This document shows positions 1 through 13,000 of a DNA stretch of 64,000 nt, one piece after another. This DNA comes from Aplysia californica (lineage: Eukaryota > Mollusca > Gastropoda > Aplysiida > Aplysiidae). The stretch is taken from positions 2,102,639 through 2,166,638 of the forward strand of contig NW_004797278.1 of assembly GCF_000002075.1 (NCBI RefSeq), given 5' to 3'. Below the pieces are notes generated by a model, which was not told the origin of the DNA, did no database searches, and saw only the letters and a list, made by a program, of their open reading frames with translations. The position numbers and the translations under genes are program-made. Numbering within the stretch: position 1 is the stretch's first letter; the number at the start of each line of letters is the position of its first letter.

Positions 1-461
1 TAGAAAAAGAGTTTATGATTTCTCTCAACAACAGTTTGATGAAAGTGGCCTACTTTTTTATGTAGATATTTTACTTAAGCCTCAGTATAAAGTACAATAA
101 ACATAGGGCTGATTTTGTTGTTCATCTTGCTTTGACTTTTGAAGGAAGAAGTCTTTATAGATGATTTTACAATTGGGATAAATAACTTTGTACTGAGCCA
201 CAGTGCTAACCATGTGTTTGCACAATGAATATGAGACATGGTGCAAGGTTAAAGTTGTTTTCCATGTGACTTCCTGAGCTTTTGAAAACTGTGTTGTTGG
301 AACGGGGAGTTAAGAGGCTGATTTATGATAGCCAAAATTCTTTCACAATGAGCTACTAACTAGGGCCAAGGACTTACTGTTTGGATTTCTTTTGTTCAGT
401 TAGCTGTGTACTCATTAGTTAATGTACTGTGTGCCTCATAGATTTTTTTCCCTTCTTTTAG

Positions 462-3400
462 GTGCTGTAGTTGTTGCTCTTGGAAGTACGGCAGCTGCTG
501 CATACACAAAATCTGATTTCATCTGGCAAACGCTCAATGATGTAAGAAATTCTTACAGAAACTTATTATAATTCATTTGGTGTCACTCCTGCTCACTACT
601 CACTGGCAAACAAATTTTGTATCCTGAATTTTCCGTGTCCTTACTGTTCCTGTTTGGTGTGTGTGGGTTCATAATGAAATGCTGCTCTCCACAAGTTTAA
701 TTTTATCTCAATGTATGTAGAAATCTCTCTATTTGTACTGAGTATATTCAAGCATCACATATTCTGTGCTGTGTGTTACAATTTCATTCTTCGGAATATT
801 AAATGATCTTGGTGGTGGATACAATGGTAGATCCTTGTTGGAAGTTTCACTGCCTTATTGATTGCTGCTATCCTTTCATACATTCATGTTCTTGAATGAC
901 TGGATTTTTTCATCTGACAGTACAGCAAGAAGAGCTTCTTGGTCATGTATAGCACCTGTGAATGCTTTATATTACTATCTGTCTTTCTCTATCTATTTGT
1001 CTCTCCCCCCCCCCCTCTCTCTCTCTCTTTCTCTCCCCCCTCCCTGCACTTTTGTAAATTCAAGGTGTATTAATATTATATTATAAGACAATATGATCCA
1101 TAGATTTGGAGTCCCTGTACATGTTGTGTTTCCATGGAGGTCCAAAAAGTTCAAGATTTTTTGGGTATCTACTTGGCACCTCTGAATATATGTCTTTTGC
1201 TTTGTGTAGGCCGGCAAAGTGACTGGAGATCGTGTGTGGCGAATGCCTTTGTTCAAGTATTACACCAAGATCATGACCACATCTGACTTGGCTGATCTGA
1301 ATAACATTGGTGGCAAGAGAGAAGCAGGAAGCTGTACAGCTGCAGCATTTCTTCAGGTACGAAACTAAACTTTAAGGAATGCAGTGAGTTTTTAAATGAT
1401 CAACTTATTTACGGTAAAGCTTCTCTTTAACTAAGCAGTCTAGTAGCCTTTGTCTATTCCATTATTTACTGTACTTAATTTGAAATTAATGAAATAAACC
1501 TGCAGAGTGTATGGTGCCTGGTAGACACTCCATCATGTATTCTTTTCTGAAAAGCTTAAAGTACTTAAAGCCAATGATTCTGCCCCAACAATTTCCATTT
1601 TCAAAAATCAGCTGAAGCATTTTTTATTCACAAAAGCATACCTGTCACTATGATGTACTGTGATATATATGCATGTGTATGCCAGACTGTGAGACTGAAG
1701 AAATAGCGAGTGAGAATGAGAGAGAGAAAAAGAGAGAGATAGAGAGAGAAAAGAGAGAGAAAAGAGAGAGAGAGATGGAGAGAGAGAGAGAGAGAGAGAG
1801 AACGGAAATGTTTTTCTATCTGTATAGAATTAATGTTTTAATGAATGTTTCTAGTTACTCACGTTTCAACTTTATTTTGACTGTTCGTGAATTTTTGTTG
1901 CATTGTATATTTTTAGTGAACACATTTTCAACCTCACTGCGAGACTGTTTTTCTGGTATAAAATTTTACACATATGCGTTTATAATATATGTATAATACT
2001 TTGTTTTACGTACACACTTGTCGATTAATTTTTAAGATGTGATGTCTTTTTCATTGTAATGCGCATTGAGCATCTTTTAGGAAATGGAAATGCGCAGTAT
2101 AAATGCTATTTATTATTATTATTCTCATTCAGGCACTAAATTTTCTTATTCACATGAGCCATGTGAAGCTTTAAGGCTTCTTGTTTCCTAGAATGTTTTT
2201 TTTAAAAAATCATTCACTTGCAATTGTAATAATACATGCCGAGTATAAGGCAAACTGACCGGATGTAATGGGCAAGACACCAGTTACCGTTTTTCACTTT
2301 GAAGCTATTGAATTCAACCTATTATGTTCTTCATGGTCTTTATATATGGATCTTTTTATACTCCGCATAGATATCAGAAAAAAAATAAAAGGTAGACATT
2401 TGTATGAATATTTGGGTTCCAAACCAAATTCCACACTGGTCAAGTTATGAGGCTGGTAATTCAATAGAGACTTAATGTTTGTATGGTACTTTATGAATCA
2501 CAGGAGTTCGTCACAACAGACAAGTGGGTGCATGTTGACATGGCTGGAGTCATGATGAACACAAATCAAGTGCCTTACCTTGGGCAGGGAATGTCAGGCA
2601 AGTTTCTTTTAATCCTCCCTCTTTCTGTTTCTGTGAGCTCCATCTATTTTGGTACTTAAGAGTCTTGCAGGTACCCGCACTAAGTTGTTATTTCTTTTGT
2701 ACATATATTTATATCTGCTATTCCTCTCCATCTTTAATTTTTCATCATGTTAATTTTTGTTAACCACAGGCTAAAATAGGTCTCTCTCTCTCTCTCTCTC
2801 TTTCTTTCTCTCTCTCTCTTTCTCTCTCTCTCTTTCTCTCTCTCTCTTTCTCTCACTCTCTCTCCATCCCCCCTCTCTCTTTCCCCCTCTCTCTGTTTCC
2901 TCCACTTTATTTGTTTGTATCTTTAATTATTTGTTAGTATTACCCCAACATCAATTACATTATCCACTTAGCTTGTTTCTTGACATTGAAGCGATCTAGT
3001 AGAGTATTCAAAAAAAACTTTGCGATGCACATTTAAACATTTTTAAGGTTGCATAGTCTTTTATCTAATTTTAGAATTATTCACCTCTTATGAATGACCA
3101 ACATGATAATCGTATGCTCTGTTAGAAAAGTGTAGTTTATTCTGAATTGATATCTGTTTCCAATTTGAATGACTCAATCTTATTCTTCCCTACCACAATG
3201 GTGATTTGTAAGATTTTGGGATTTGCAGTGGAGTCTGCTCAAACCGAATCTAATCTGAAAACAGGGTTGAACTGAAAGAAAATAAAGTCCCAGATTTTTC
3301 TTTCTTCTATATGAGCAGGCTCTCTAAACCAAAAACCCAGCTGAACTTTTAAAAATCTGTCTATCCCACATATTTCAGTTTAAGCGGTCTACATTGTATT

Positions 3401-3530
3401 TACTTGTGTATTTTTGTGTTGGAGACTTGTTTGTAATTCAAAACTGAATTTATCACTGTTTGTGTTTTCAGGGCGCCCAACTCGAACTCTAACTCGATTC
3501 TTGGAGAACCTCAGTAATCAAACAGCATAA
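462..3530 (+). CDS. LAP3: Cytosolic leucine aminopeptidase, C-terminal four exons (partial gene)
   Basis: M17 dimetal aminopeptidase that removes N-terminal residues from peptides in the cytosol; the family forms hexamers. Exons seen: 462-541, 1210-1356, 2504-2597 and 3472-3530 (TAA at 3528-3530). Joined they give about 125 residues in one frame with matching phases. Recognisable LAP3 stretches are GDRVWRMPLF, DLADLNNIGGKREAG, CTAAAFLQEF, DMAGVMMNTNQVPYL and GRPTRTLTRFL, which follow the human C-terminus closely. The NTDAEGRL metal and active-site exon lies left of the window, so only the end of the catalytic domain is visible. The first exon shown opens with GAVVVALGSTAAAAYT, the segment just after the TLTGA motif. 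The intron after 2597 begins with GC, not GT. The gene is convergent with the epimerase gene downstream. I see no defects in the visible part. Confidence 0.95.
970..1045. repeat. Pyrimidine (CT)n tract in a LAP3 intron
   Basis: Low-complexity C/T run with a C-homopolymer core around 1006-1015. It creates a spurious serine/leucine/proline-rich ORF. Confidence 0.85.
1717..1801. repeat. (GA)n microsatellite in a LAP3 intron
   Basis: Interrupted GAGA tract ending in a purer block near 1776-1800. It explains an Arg/Glu-rich open frame that is not a gene. Confidence 0.9.
2780..2895. repeat. (CT)n/(CTTT)n microsatellite in the last LAP3 intron
   Basis: Long polypyrimidine tract of CTCT blocks broken by TTTC, grading into C-rich sequence. 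It lies about 580 bp before the last acceptor and is not part of it. Confidence 0.9.
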
Positions 3531-3639
3531 TCTGGGGAAGGTTGTTGACTTTGTAGCCAGCATTTTTGTCATGATAAGTAATAAGAGTTGTGAGAGTGTT
3601 ATGTTTGAATTTTTGTTGAGTGTCGTAAGGTTTAATTTG

Positions 3640-3645
3640 AATAAA
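3640..3645 (+). promoter_or_regulatory. LAP3 polyadenylation signal
   Basis: A canonical AATAAA lies 110 nt after the LAP3 stop codon, in a T-rich, TG-containing context. A second AATAAA at 3731-3736 could serve as an alternative end. Both are motif matches only. Confidence 0.6.
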
Positions 3646-3659
3646 AAGTTTTGACATAT

Positions 3660-6600
3660 TTCTGTGGAATTAGAAAAGCGATGAAAAGTGTTGGGATGTT
3701 TTAAGGTCAGGCAGAAACATTTCTGTGTGAAATAAAAATGCTGAAATCTCCATGGGCTTTAATGCAAGCATGTTTCTTAACCACTTAACCTACAAAATGA
3801 ATTGGTTCTCTTTATTTTTTGCCAAGCTAGTTATTTTGATTAAGAGAAAAATATTTTTCATGATAAAACCAGGAGTTAAAATGATATGTTTTTTTATTAT
3901 ATTTTCATGGAAACGATAAGAACAGCAATGCTTGTTCAAGAACAATCCTGAAGTTTTGCTTTGTCCATTTTTTTGTTCTGGCCATTTTTCAATCAGAATT
4001 TAGATCATATTTAATTTTGCTATCGTGCAATATGGTTGTTACTCATAAGTCGTGCTATTTCAATGAAGTTGACTCAGTAACGTGTTGAGTAGTTAATATT
4101 TCATATTGCCAGTTCTGTTAACTTTTTCAGACGGATGTAAAAGACACACATTTCAGTTAAGTATGGTTATGTTGGTTTTGAGTCTACTAGGTGCTTTTTT
4201 GATTGCCTCAGTATTGTATTGGGGGCGTTTTCACTTGTTTCCATGAAGGACTCTTGAGAATTCTTGTACAACTGTGATAACTGTAGAAATGTGGGTTTGT
4301 TTCGTTAGTGTAGGTCTTATGTGATAACTTTTTTTGTGGACTGGCCAGTGGATTTGTTTACTTTGGTACAGGTGCTGCTCAGTTGATTGCCAACAATGTG
4401 CACATAGCTGTACCCTTTTTCTCCTTAGATTCTTTTTATATCGTTGCCATGTGTAGCACATCTACAGTTTTAGACAGAAAAATATGTCTTCACTTTACAG
4501 CAGACTTTTGTTCTTTATCTATATGATTGGATTTATCAATAAATTCTAAGAGACTATGATGTTTGTTGCTTTCTAGTTAAATTTGTTGTACTATTTGTGT
4601 TTTTTCTTGTATTAATGCAAAGGGCACATGAAAGAGATATGGTATGCCTTTTTAAACCCTGCAAGTTGTGTGATTAATTGATTGAGGCAGGACCTGTGAA
4701 TTTCACAACCATCTCTAAGTCTGAGAGAGGGTGAAGAGACTATATTTGTTGTGCCCTGATGTTTTCTGTACACTTTTCTCTCATGTTTGGAAGGATCTCT
4801 TGTCCAGGGGCTCTGCCTGTATGATGTAATTTCATTTGTGTTCAGTGGGTGGTGGGAGGATACCTTGGGCAATTTACAATTTTTCTGTGCTATTGTTTAT
4901 CTCTGTTTCTATTATATTCTACTTCTACAGACACAAATTATTACCTGAAAAAAATACTTCATTGAAATTTGTTTTTAATGGCTTGTATACATTCAAAGCA
5001 TATGATTTATTTTATTATCACAAAATATAAACCAAACTAGAATCAATTCTTGTCCACAAGCACTATTGTAAGTCATCAGCGTTTCAATCGATTTTACAAA
5101 TAGTGAGCATGTTTTATTCATGCAAGCATTCCAGTCACTGATATCTGTGATGCGATTAAGTGCTTCACTGTCACATGCAGGAGAACCAAGTTTGACTCAC
5201 AAGAGGGGAGAACTTTTAAAGAGTACCTTGGTCTTTCTGTTGAGATGTTGTTTCAGTCTTGGCCCAGGTTAGCCCTGACAGGCAGGGTCGAAGCCCACCT
5301 CTTAAATTATGGTCTAATTTGTGTTGAAGGGTGCATAGAAACGCCTGCATTTTTAAAAAAATGTACGTCTCAGTGACCACCTAATTTAATGTTGTTATAT
5401 TATAGCTTGACTTTGTTTGAATCTGCCTCCACTTGATCACTGTGACCCTGGAACTGTTAACACTGTTTATGTGACTTTGATTTAGATTCTAGAACCACTA
5501 TCATAAATCATGCACTTTCATTTTGTGAGAAATTACAAAGTGGCAGTATCTGAAACCTCTAAAACAACAACATATATACACCTAATGTTTAGGTTAAAAC
5601 CTTTCTTCAAGAAACATAGTAAATGGCAGTGAACTCACAGATGGTCATAAGAAACACATATATTTTAAAAAAAGAAAAGAAGCGCAGGGCTTGGGAAAAA
5701 GCCAGTGAATGGACTTGGGGAAAAAATTGAAATGTGGAGGGCAAGAAAGAGATTAGACAGCTGTAAGTGCTATGACTGACCTCTTCAGGAACCCTTTAGT
5801 TGCAGCTGCACAATAACAAGGAGTTGTGAGATAAAGACTTTAAAGAGATAAAGGAAAAGGAGGGGGGCGGGGGGTTGAAAGAGAGAGGGAGAGAGTTTAA
5901 CATGTATTATGTCAATACATCAGGTAACCTGCCCAGCTCTCTGACCAGCTTGGGTTTCTCTGCAAGACTTCTTATCTCTGTACCAGTTTTCTGGCTGCTT
6001 TAAGGTAATCATGGGTAGTGCAATAATGTGGGGTTTTTTTGGTAAGACTAAGACTACATATATTTCATTGTGAGTGAGGTTAAGCTCATAATATACATGT
6101 TGCAAAAATAATTATGAAAACTTAAGCACTCCCCAAGGAAAGAATTCTTAAATGCTGCATGACCATGCAAAGATGAAACCTTAATAAATCTGTAGCTCTA
6201 TTTTAGTACTTCTCTCCTATAATATACGATTCCCCAAGGCTCTTTAGCTCGTACATAATAATATATTTGTTTTTTAATGCATATATTATATATCGAGTTC
6301 AGATGTGAACTCAGCCAATCTTTCTGAATATTGTTGCCATAACGTATACAAACTGACAGCCCTTGCTCAATCAGAGATCAGCTGGAGAATTTATTTTTAT
6401 CCTATACTGATACCTAATAAATAGATATCCATCCTAACTTTGAAGATTTTTTTTCACCTAAATGATAATTTTCTGCACAAATTTATGAATAAAATTAGGA
6501 AACCCCTATCAATTTTGACACCACTCAGACTCCTTACAGATTTTTGTCAAAACGATGTTAAAAGTAAATGCTGGATGTGTACTTTTCAATACAGCAGAGA

Positions 6601-7089
6601 AAAAGATCAATTATAATTATAATGCTCATTTCTTTTTGAAAAAATGCACACACAGCCAAATTTAATGCAGTAGCACAGGATCTTTTAAGGCAATCTAAAC
6701 AATTCTTTTTCTTGAACCTTGCTTGTAATGGTTGTATGACATACGTGACTATAAAATTAAGTGAACAGTAATTCAATAATATGCCATAGATTAAAGACTC
6801 TTTCATGAATTTCCAGTATTAAAAATCAAACCAAATAACATGCAATCGAACTCTGCGCCGTGGGTATTAATATTTTACACACTTAATTTTCATACACATT
6901 TATTAGCAGAGCGCCTGGTTTGATATCACAAACTATAGTAAAAGTATCGTGTAGTATTTTCTCTGTTCAGAAAAGCTTGTGGGACTTTGAGCTGATAGAT
7001 TGAAATGAATGCAGAGCAAAAGATAGAAAATGCATTTCCAAGGGTAAAAACTAACTCCCTTCAACTGCAGTTGAAAACATCATGATAAA
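3660..7089. other. Intergenic region downstream of LAP3
   Basis: AT-rich DNA with no supportable coding exon on either strand; open frames here are short and have no recognisable family. Around 5262-5330 there is a sequence with a tRNA B-box-like GGGTCGAAGCCC, and a related phrase recurs near 21325-21345, hinting at a decayed SINE family. Nothing else stands out. Confidence 0.6.
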
Positions 7090-8054
7090 CAGTAGTCTCT
7101 GCCTAAACGCACGCTATTCAAAAGCACGCTCCGCTCAATTGCACGCTTTCGTCATATGACGGGTTTTTCACTTTATAATCTAGATGTACAAACACACGGT
7201 CACTCCCTCTAAACGAACGATTTAATCCACGAAACGTGCCGACAGGTAAAGCTTGACAAAGTGAAATGTTTGCTACAAACTGCACAGCTTGCATAAGACA
7301 AGCCTAGAAAACAGGATATTTGGTGAGACTTCCCTTCACGCCGAACAAAGAGAGTGATGGACAACGTTTTCACACTTTCCACAGACAGTACATATAGGTC
7401 TAGGACAGGTCGGTGAAATGTTGGGGGGGTTGAAATGTTTTTTGATTGGTCACTGATTGAAAGTTTGAGAGAAGGTCTCTGACTGGTGTTTGGGCGACTG
7501 CATAATAATGTAGTGTTTAGTTAGACCTCGGCCTTTGAAGCGCAACACATGTGAATGCTGTAGAACACTAGATAGGCCTCTTCTTTAGGATTAAAGATTA
7601 GTCAAGTAAACCTAATCAGCTGCGCTCGAAAAACTTATAATGTACTTGTTCAATGAATCACAAGAGAAATGTTTGTCTGAATGTAGAGATCTATCATTCA
7701 TCATTCCAATGTTGTCCTTGAATTTACAGTCGGGGACTGGTCGCTTGGAAAGCCATGTGGCTGGGCCGTTGTCTTTATGACTATCACCAACAGTTTCCTA
7801 TTAGGCTATCTGTTCCTTTGTATTCTTAACTGCAGTCAGGGAATCCTTCACAAAACAGTCACGTTTCGTCACATTATCGGTCGGCCAAAGTGACTTAAAT
7901 GAACCCCACCTCCAAGGGAGGTCACTTGAACATCAAGGAATTTCGATGACTGTGTCCCTTCCTCCTTTTGCACAGGTTCATGTAAACGCATGCTCCATAT
8001 AAACCCACGCTAAGGAGCTTTCGCGGGCACCGTGCGTTTAGGTAGAGACTACTG
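7090..8054. mobile_element. Pogo/Tigger-like non-autonomous DNA transposon (965 bp)
   Basis: Terminal inverted repeats begin CAGTAGTCTC at 7090 and, on the other strand, at 8054. The first 24 bases of the two ends match at 23 positions and share CCTAAACGCACG. Subterminal copies of a GCACGCT-like motif follow at both ends (for example 7110-7150 and 8000-8040), as expected for binding sites of a CENP-B-like helix-turn-helix transposase. The right flank begins with TA, the family's target; the left flank reads AA, so one TA copy has probably mutated. No transposase frame exists inside, so it is a deletion derivative or MITE. The assignment rests on the CAGTAGTC-type terminus. Confidence 0.72.
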
Positions 8055-9547
8055 TAATATAATTGTCATACTGCATAGATTTCTTCTCAAAACCAGCCTA
8101 CCAGTCACAACCTTGAACCTTGTCAAAAGTCAAGATGACAGAATAGAGAAAGCAAATCAAAAAGTGAATGTTAAAAATCAATCAAGTTCAATCCAAAGCA
8201 GTGTTTCTGTTAATGATCTGAAGTGCTCATCACATTAGGAGTGTACTGAAAAAAAGTTTCTGGTTAAAATGGTTTCCAAGTAGTGACTATCTGGAACTAC
8301 ATGATAGTTATTTACATACATTGGAAGTAATTTTAAATATTATTTTTGTGTATCAACACAACAATCATCTAAATTTAAGTCTAAGATTTGAGTAAGGAGA
8401 ATATCTAATCTCACTGTGGCTTGCAAAACAAAAGAGTCAATAATTTGCCTACATGTATTTTATTTGTGCTCATCATCATGAGTGTAAGGCATCACAGTGA
8501 TTGAGAACATTTTATGGCATTGGTCGATCAGTCTAAATATTCAAAGCCGTGGAGAAAAGCAACAATTCAGATGGGAACGAGGAAATAAATGGCCTGTTGG
8601 AATTACTGTCTAGGATTCACTTAAAACCAAATAATTAGCATTCTAAGTGTTGTGTAAGCATTTTAAGAAAACATTCACTGGTCCAACTTTTCACAACAGT
8701 GTCTTTACGGTGGTCTTACTATACATTAACAAAATATAAGCACCGAATTTAAAAAGCATAAAACAAGCAATTACCAATAGTATGACCCCAAACATCAATT
8801 ACGGTATGTTGTTCACTCAGCTAAAAACTTCCCTTGATGAAAATATTACTCAACAAAAGCAGATTTAACCAAAGTACAATTACATTACATTTCTTTAGCA
8901 TACGAAAGCATTACATAGGCACATACACCACAGCAAGCATATTATGAGTAAACTCCCCACTCTTGAACTAAATAGAAATAAAACAGGCATGTACCGATCA
9001 TCACAATAAGTTTACTGGAATTCAGAGATGGCTGTTTGACAGCATGTCCTACAAAACTAAACAGTATGGCACCAAAAAGAAATTTTAAAAAATCAAATAA
9101 TAAACTAACAAATCTATACCACATTGCAGTAAATTCAAGATTTGCCAGATTAAAGACAAGAAAAAACAAATGTGTCATTGCTGTGAGATGACAGGTTGAG
9201 TACATCATTTTTCTATTGCATGTCCCATTAAACTATTATATTATGGTAACCCAATGTCTGCCACTGTAAGTTTTATCATTGAAGAATAAATAGCAATATT
9301 CAAACAGCAAATAAAATTAGAGACTGAAAATGGTTTCTGGAATTAGGACCTTTAATATATAAAAATGGTTTGAATTTGCTAAAATATTTTTCATTCAATA
9401 CATCATAAATACAAGTTGCAAGATACTATGGTGGGTATCTACTCATACATCAAGTAGTATAACTGAGTTAACAAGTCAGAATCATAAATCAGTGACATCT
9501 CAAACAACTATATCATCCTCACCCTGACTGCTAAGAACATTTCTCGC
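8055..9547. other. Intergenic DNA or distal 3' flank of the epimerase gene
   Basis: AT-rich sequence without supportable coding exons or clear repeats. Minus-strand AATAAA motifs occur at about 8459-8464 and 9548-9553, so part of it may be 3' UTR of the epimerase gene. Confidence 0.45.
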
Positions 9548-9553
9548 TTTATT
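9548..9553 (-). promoter_or_regulatory. Candidate polyadenylation signal of the epimerase gene
   Basis: AATAAA on the minus strand about 490 nt after the stop codon. It is the first full match I noticed downstream. Motif evidence only. Confidence 0.4.
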
Positions 9554-10039
9554 TTTCAACAATTTTTAGAAGGAAAAAAGTTAAGTTTGTGACAACAATG
9601 AGAATTGATTGTTTTATAAACTATAAACCATCGTAACAATGAAGTTGCACGAAAAATAAATGACAACAGCAGTTACAATTTAAAAGTAAGGAATTAATCC
9701 TTCTAAGAATGTATGAATGAAGACGAAACATTAACACAGTCCAGCACTGAGTAAACCTTATCAGAATGCCCACTTTCCAAGAGGCTTCTCTTTAATGACT
9801 CCATGAATAAATGAAGCACAAGACTAGAACAGCTTATTGCAGTTCACAATTCCCTACAAAAAAAATCATGAGATTGTAGATTTCCTATTGCCTATAATTG
9901 CATATATCCCTAATAAAGGCAATGTTGCCTGAATTATACACGTAGGAAAAACAAAATTAAGAGGAGCCTACGTACATGGTCATTGCACAAGCAAATAGCC
10001 CTGTAAAGTTAAATAACTAACATGTCCGTATAAATCACA

Positions 10040-13000
10040 TTACAACAAAGACTTGAAAGTCTGACTGCACTCATAGTGCTGTCCAGCAGGCAGAGTCACA
10101 GGCTCATCCACTTTGCCGGCCTCCACACAGATCATCTCTTTGTATCCCAAGTCATCAAAGTCACCCATCTCTTTCGCCTTTTCTTCCCATGGGTTCCACA
10201 CAACTGTAGGTAGATGAAAAGTCTGTTAACACTTTGACCTTCACAAAATCTATTTCTTTTTTCAAATTAAACCTATATTAAAAAATGTGAGTCTTAAAAT
10301 TATATAATAATCTTTTTCGTATAAATATAGTCTTTTCACCTCACATCAAACATGATTTTTAATAATCTCAAATGTCATGGAACATATCTGATACCATCTT
10401 CAAATATCATCAAAATTTATAGTAGTTCATCAAGTCACCACTCCATTTCTTCTAATCATTTAATAGTCATTCTATAATACCTCAATTGTATTGTCACATA
10501 TTTGTCTCGCAAAATGAAAACAATTTTTCTCACAAAGCTCTCTACACAGGTTTATTTTGCAAATGGGGGCATCGACCATTCCATGATGCCTCCTCCTCAA
10601 TGACTTTTAATCTAAAAGTACTTCAACAACACTACATTCCAATCTAATACTCACTAATAGTCAAAGTAACATCACACAGCCAAATATAAAAATATAGCCA
10701 GTAACACTTTTACGATGCCCCATTACCTGCTTTTCGTGTCTGATTCAGACATCTAACTTATACTATATACTATAATGTTGCGTAGTACTACAAAGATTTC
10801 TAGAATCCTTCTTTGTATTATCTTGAGAGGCTGACCACACTTTGAAATTTGAAAGATTTAATGTTCATTAAGAAGCTGAAATTGAAATCAAAATATATAT
10901 CCCCTCAACTTAAGTCCTTTAACCCTCTGAGCCCTTGCCACGGTACACCGGTGGTGTGTATTACTGCCCGTATGCCTAGCCACCGGTACACCGGTGGTGT
11001 GTATAACTGCCCGTATGCCTAGCCACCAGTACAACGGGGAGAGAGACCCCATCCCTAACCCGGCCCGCCTGAGACAAAACGTGTATGGAAAACAGCGTTT
11101 ACTACACAAGACGTTATTGATTATTTTGTAGATCTTTCTGAATTATATACTGGTAATGACAATGAATACCCTGGGTGGGATATATGGAATGTGATTCTGA
11201 CGATCATGTGAATGTTAGTAATATATCACTCAGGAGCTCAGGCAGAGGGGCACGGTAGCCTTAGGAGGTCACAGCTCAAAGGGTTAAGGGATAAAGATTA
11301 GGTATCATGATATATTATATATCGCATATGAACTTTGGTATGCCTTAAGCAACTCACCAATGTCTGGAAGGTTGAACGTAATAAGTTCAATTTTCCTGCT
11401 GGGGTTACCTCCACTCACAATCTGTATAGTCTTTGGTGCATTTTTGTACACCCTGTTTTAAATTTAAAGAAAGAAATATAATTTAAGCATTAAAAACTCT
11501 TACTACTTACACGATCAGTATATGAAAAAAATTGCATAAATAATTTTGTATTTCATTATTTTCCCTAGTGCTGTCACAACAACCAATTCCAGAGGATTCA
11601 AAGGACAAACATTTTAAGGAGTAATTTTGGAGATAAAGAAGTCCTCATACAATTCATAAGAATAAAACTAAGGAAAAAAATTATGACTCAACCTTGATAA
11701 ACAGGTTGCTTTTACGTGCTTATAAGATACTGTTTGTGACACTGCAAGACAAGAGTTCTTCATTCATATCTATTGGGCCATAATGCAAAATAGGCCACCT
11801 TACAATCGCATTTTGTCTCCTTTCGCCATACTTTTTCCTCACATAAAATTCAATCCAGCTAGCTCAACAAGGTAGAAATGTGAATTCATGGGTGCTTTCT
11901 AAAGCTCCAGACACAGTAAACAACAAAAGAAAAGATTTAAGAATGACCCAACTCTAAAATATAAAACCTTCTACCGAAAACCTTCCATGCATAACTTTTG
12001 TGACAGCATTCTAAAACAGTAATACTGTTTACACCAAACTCACAGAAAATGCCAAGAGAAAGATCAAATGATAGTTTCAGTTCAGACTTGATGTTGTAGA
12101 AATCACTCATAGCAAAAATGCGTTACATACCTGTCATAATTTCTATCAATTGTGACTTCATCACGAGTCTCCCTTTCCTGTTTTCCATCTTTCAGCTGTA
12201 ATATAAATCAAGTAAATGAGAATTAGCATACAACACTATTATCAAAATTTATGGTTTTCAAAATTTATGCTTACACAAGTGCTCGAGCTAATATACCAAA
12301 GTACAACAAATTCAGAGCTTCAAAATGATAAATTAATAATATGATGTTCTTCGCTATAATAAAGTGTAAAGTTTCATATGAATTTACAAAAAAATCTGTC
12401 ATCTACTTGTTAAAATTAATTGAGTCACCAACCCATGCATTGACATTTTGCTTATTTTATGCAAAGATTATATGGGCAATTTCCTTTCCTTTTGAAGGAA
12501 AAGTATGCAAAGATTAGATCACTAAATTATTATGTATATTACTTTTATCATGTCATCAAATGAGCTTAGTTACAGTACAGCATTTGCACAGAAAAAGAAA
12601 TGAAAACTTAAGAAATAAAAGAAATTCATTTCTTTCGATTTCACAATTCAATATTTTTACAGAACAAGTCTTCAAACCTGAAAAAAAGTACAAAATTGTT
12701 ATTAGAACAAAAACTGATATTAGGAAAGTTGTTATTAACACACTTTCCTATAGATGTAAGTCAGTTCCGAGACAAACAAGATCCACATTGTGAATTTCAA
12801 ATTCTTACCCCAGAATTTCAACTACGAAAATCAATTTGCAAATAAGAATATATGCTTAAAATTAACCAGTGCCACTGAAAATAGTGGATGCCCAGGTTCT
12901 ACTATTAAGAATTCTTTCAAAACAAAACTAAATAAATTACCTTATCAGTAAATGCAAGTCCTTTGAGTCCTGAGACAGCCGTACTGGTGATATCTGCTAC

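Noticed and set aside
862-1256. Open frames on both strands around a CT tract in LAP3
   Set aside because: Intronic, low-complexity and overlapping the true LAP3 exon on the other strand.
10888-11109. 73-codon minus-strand frame
   Set aside because: It lies over the 43-bp tandem repeat of the piggyBac-like MITE and has repeat-encoded peptide content only.
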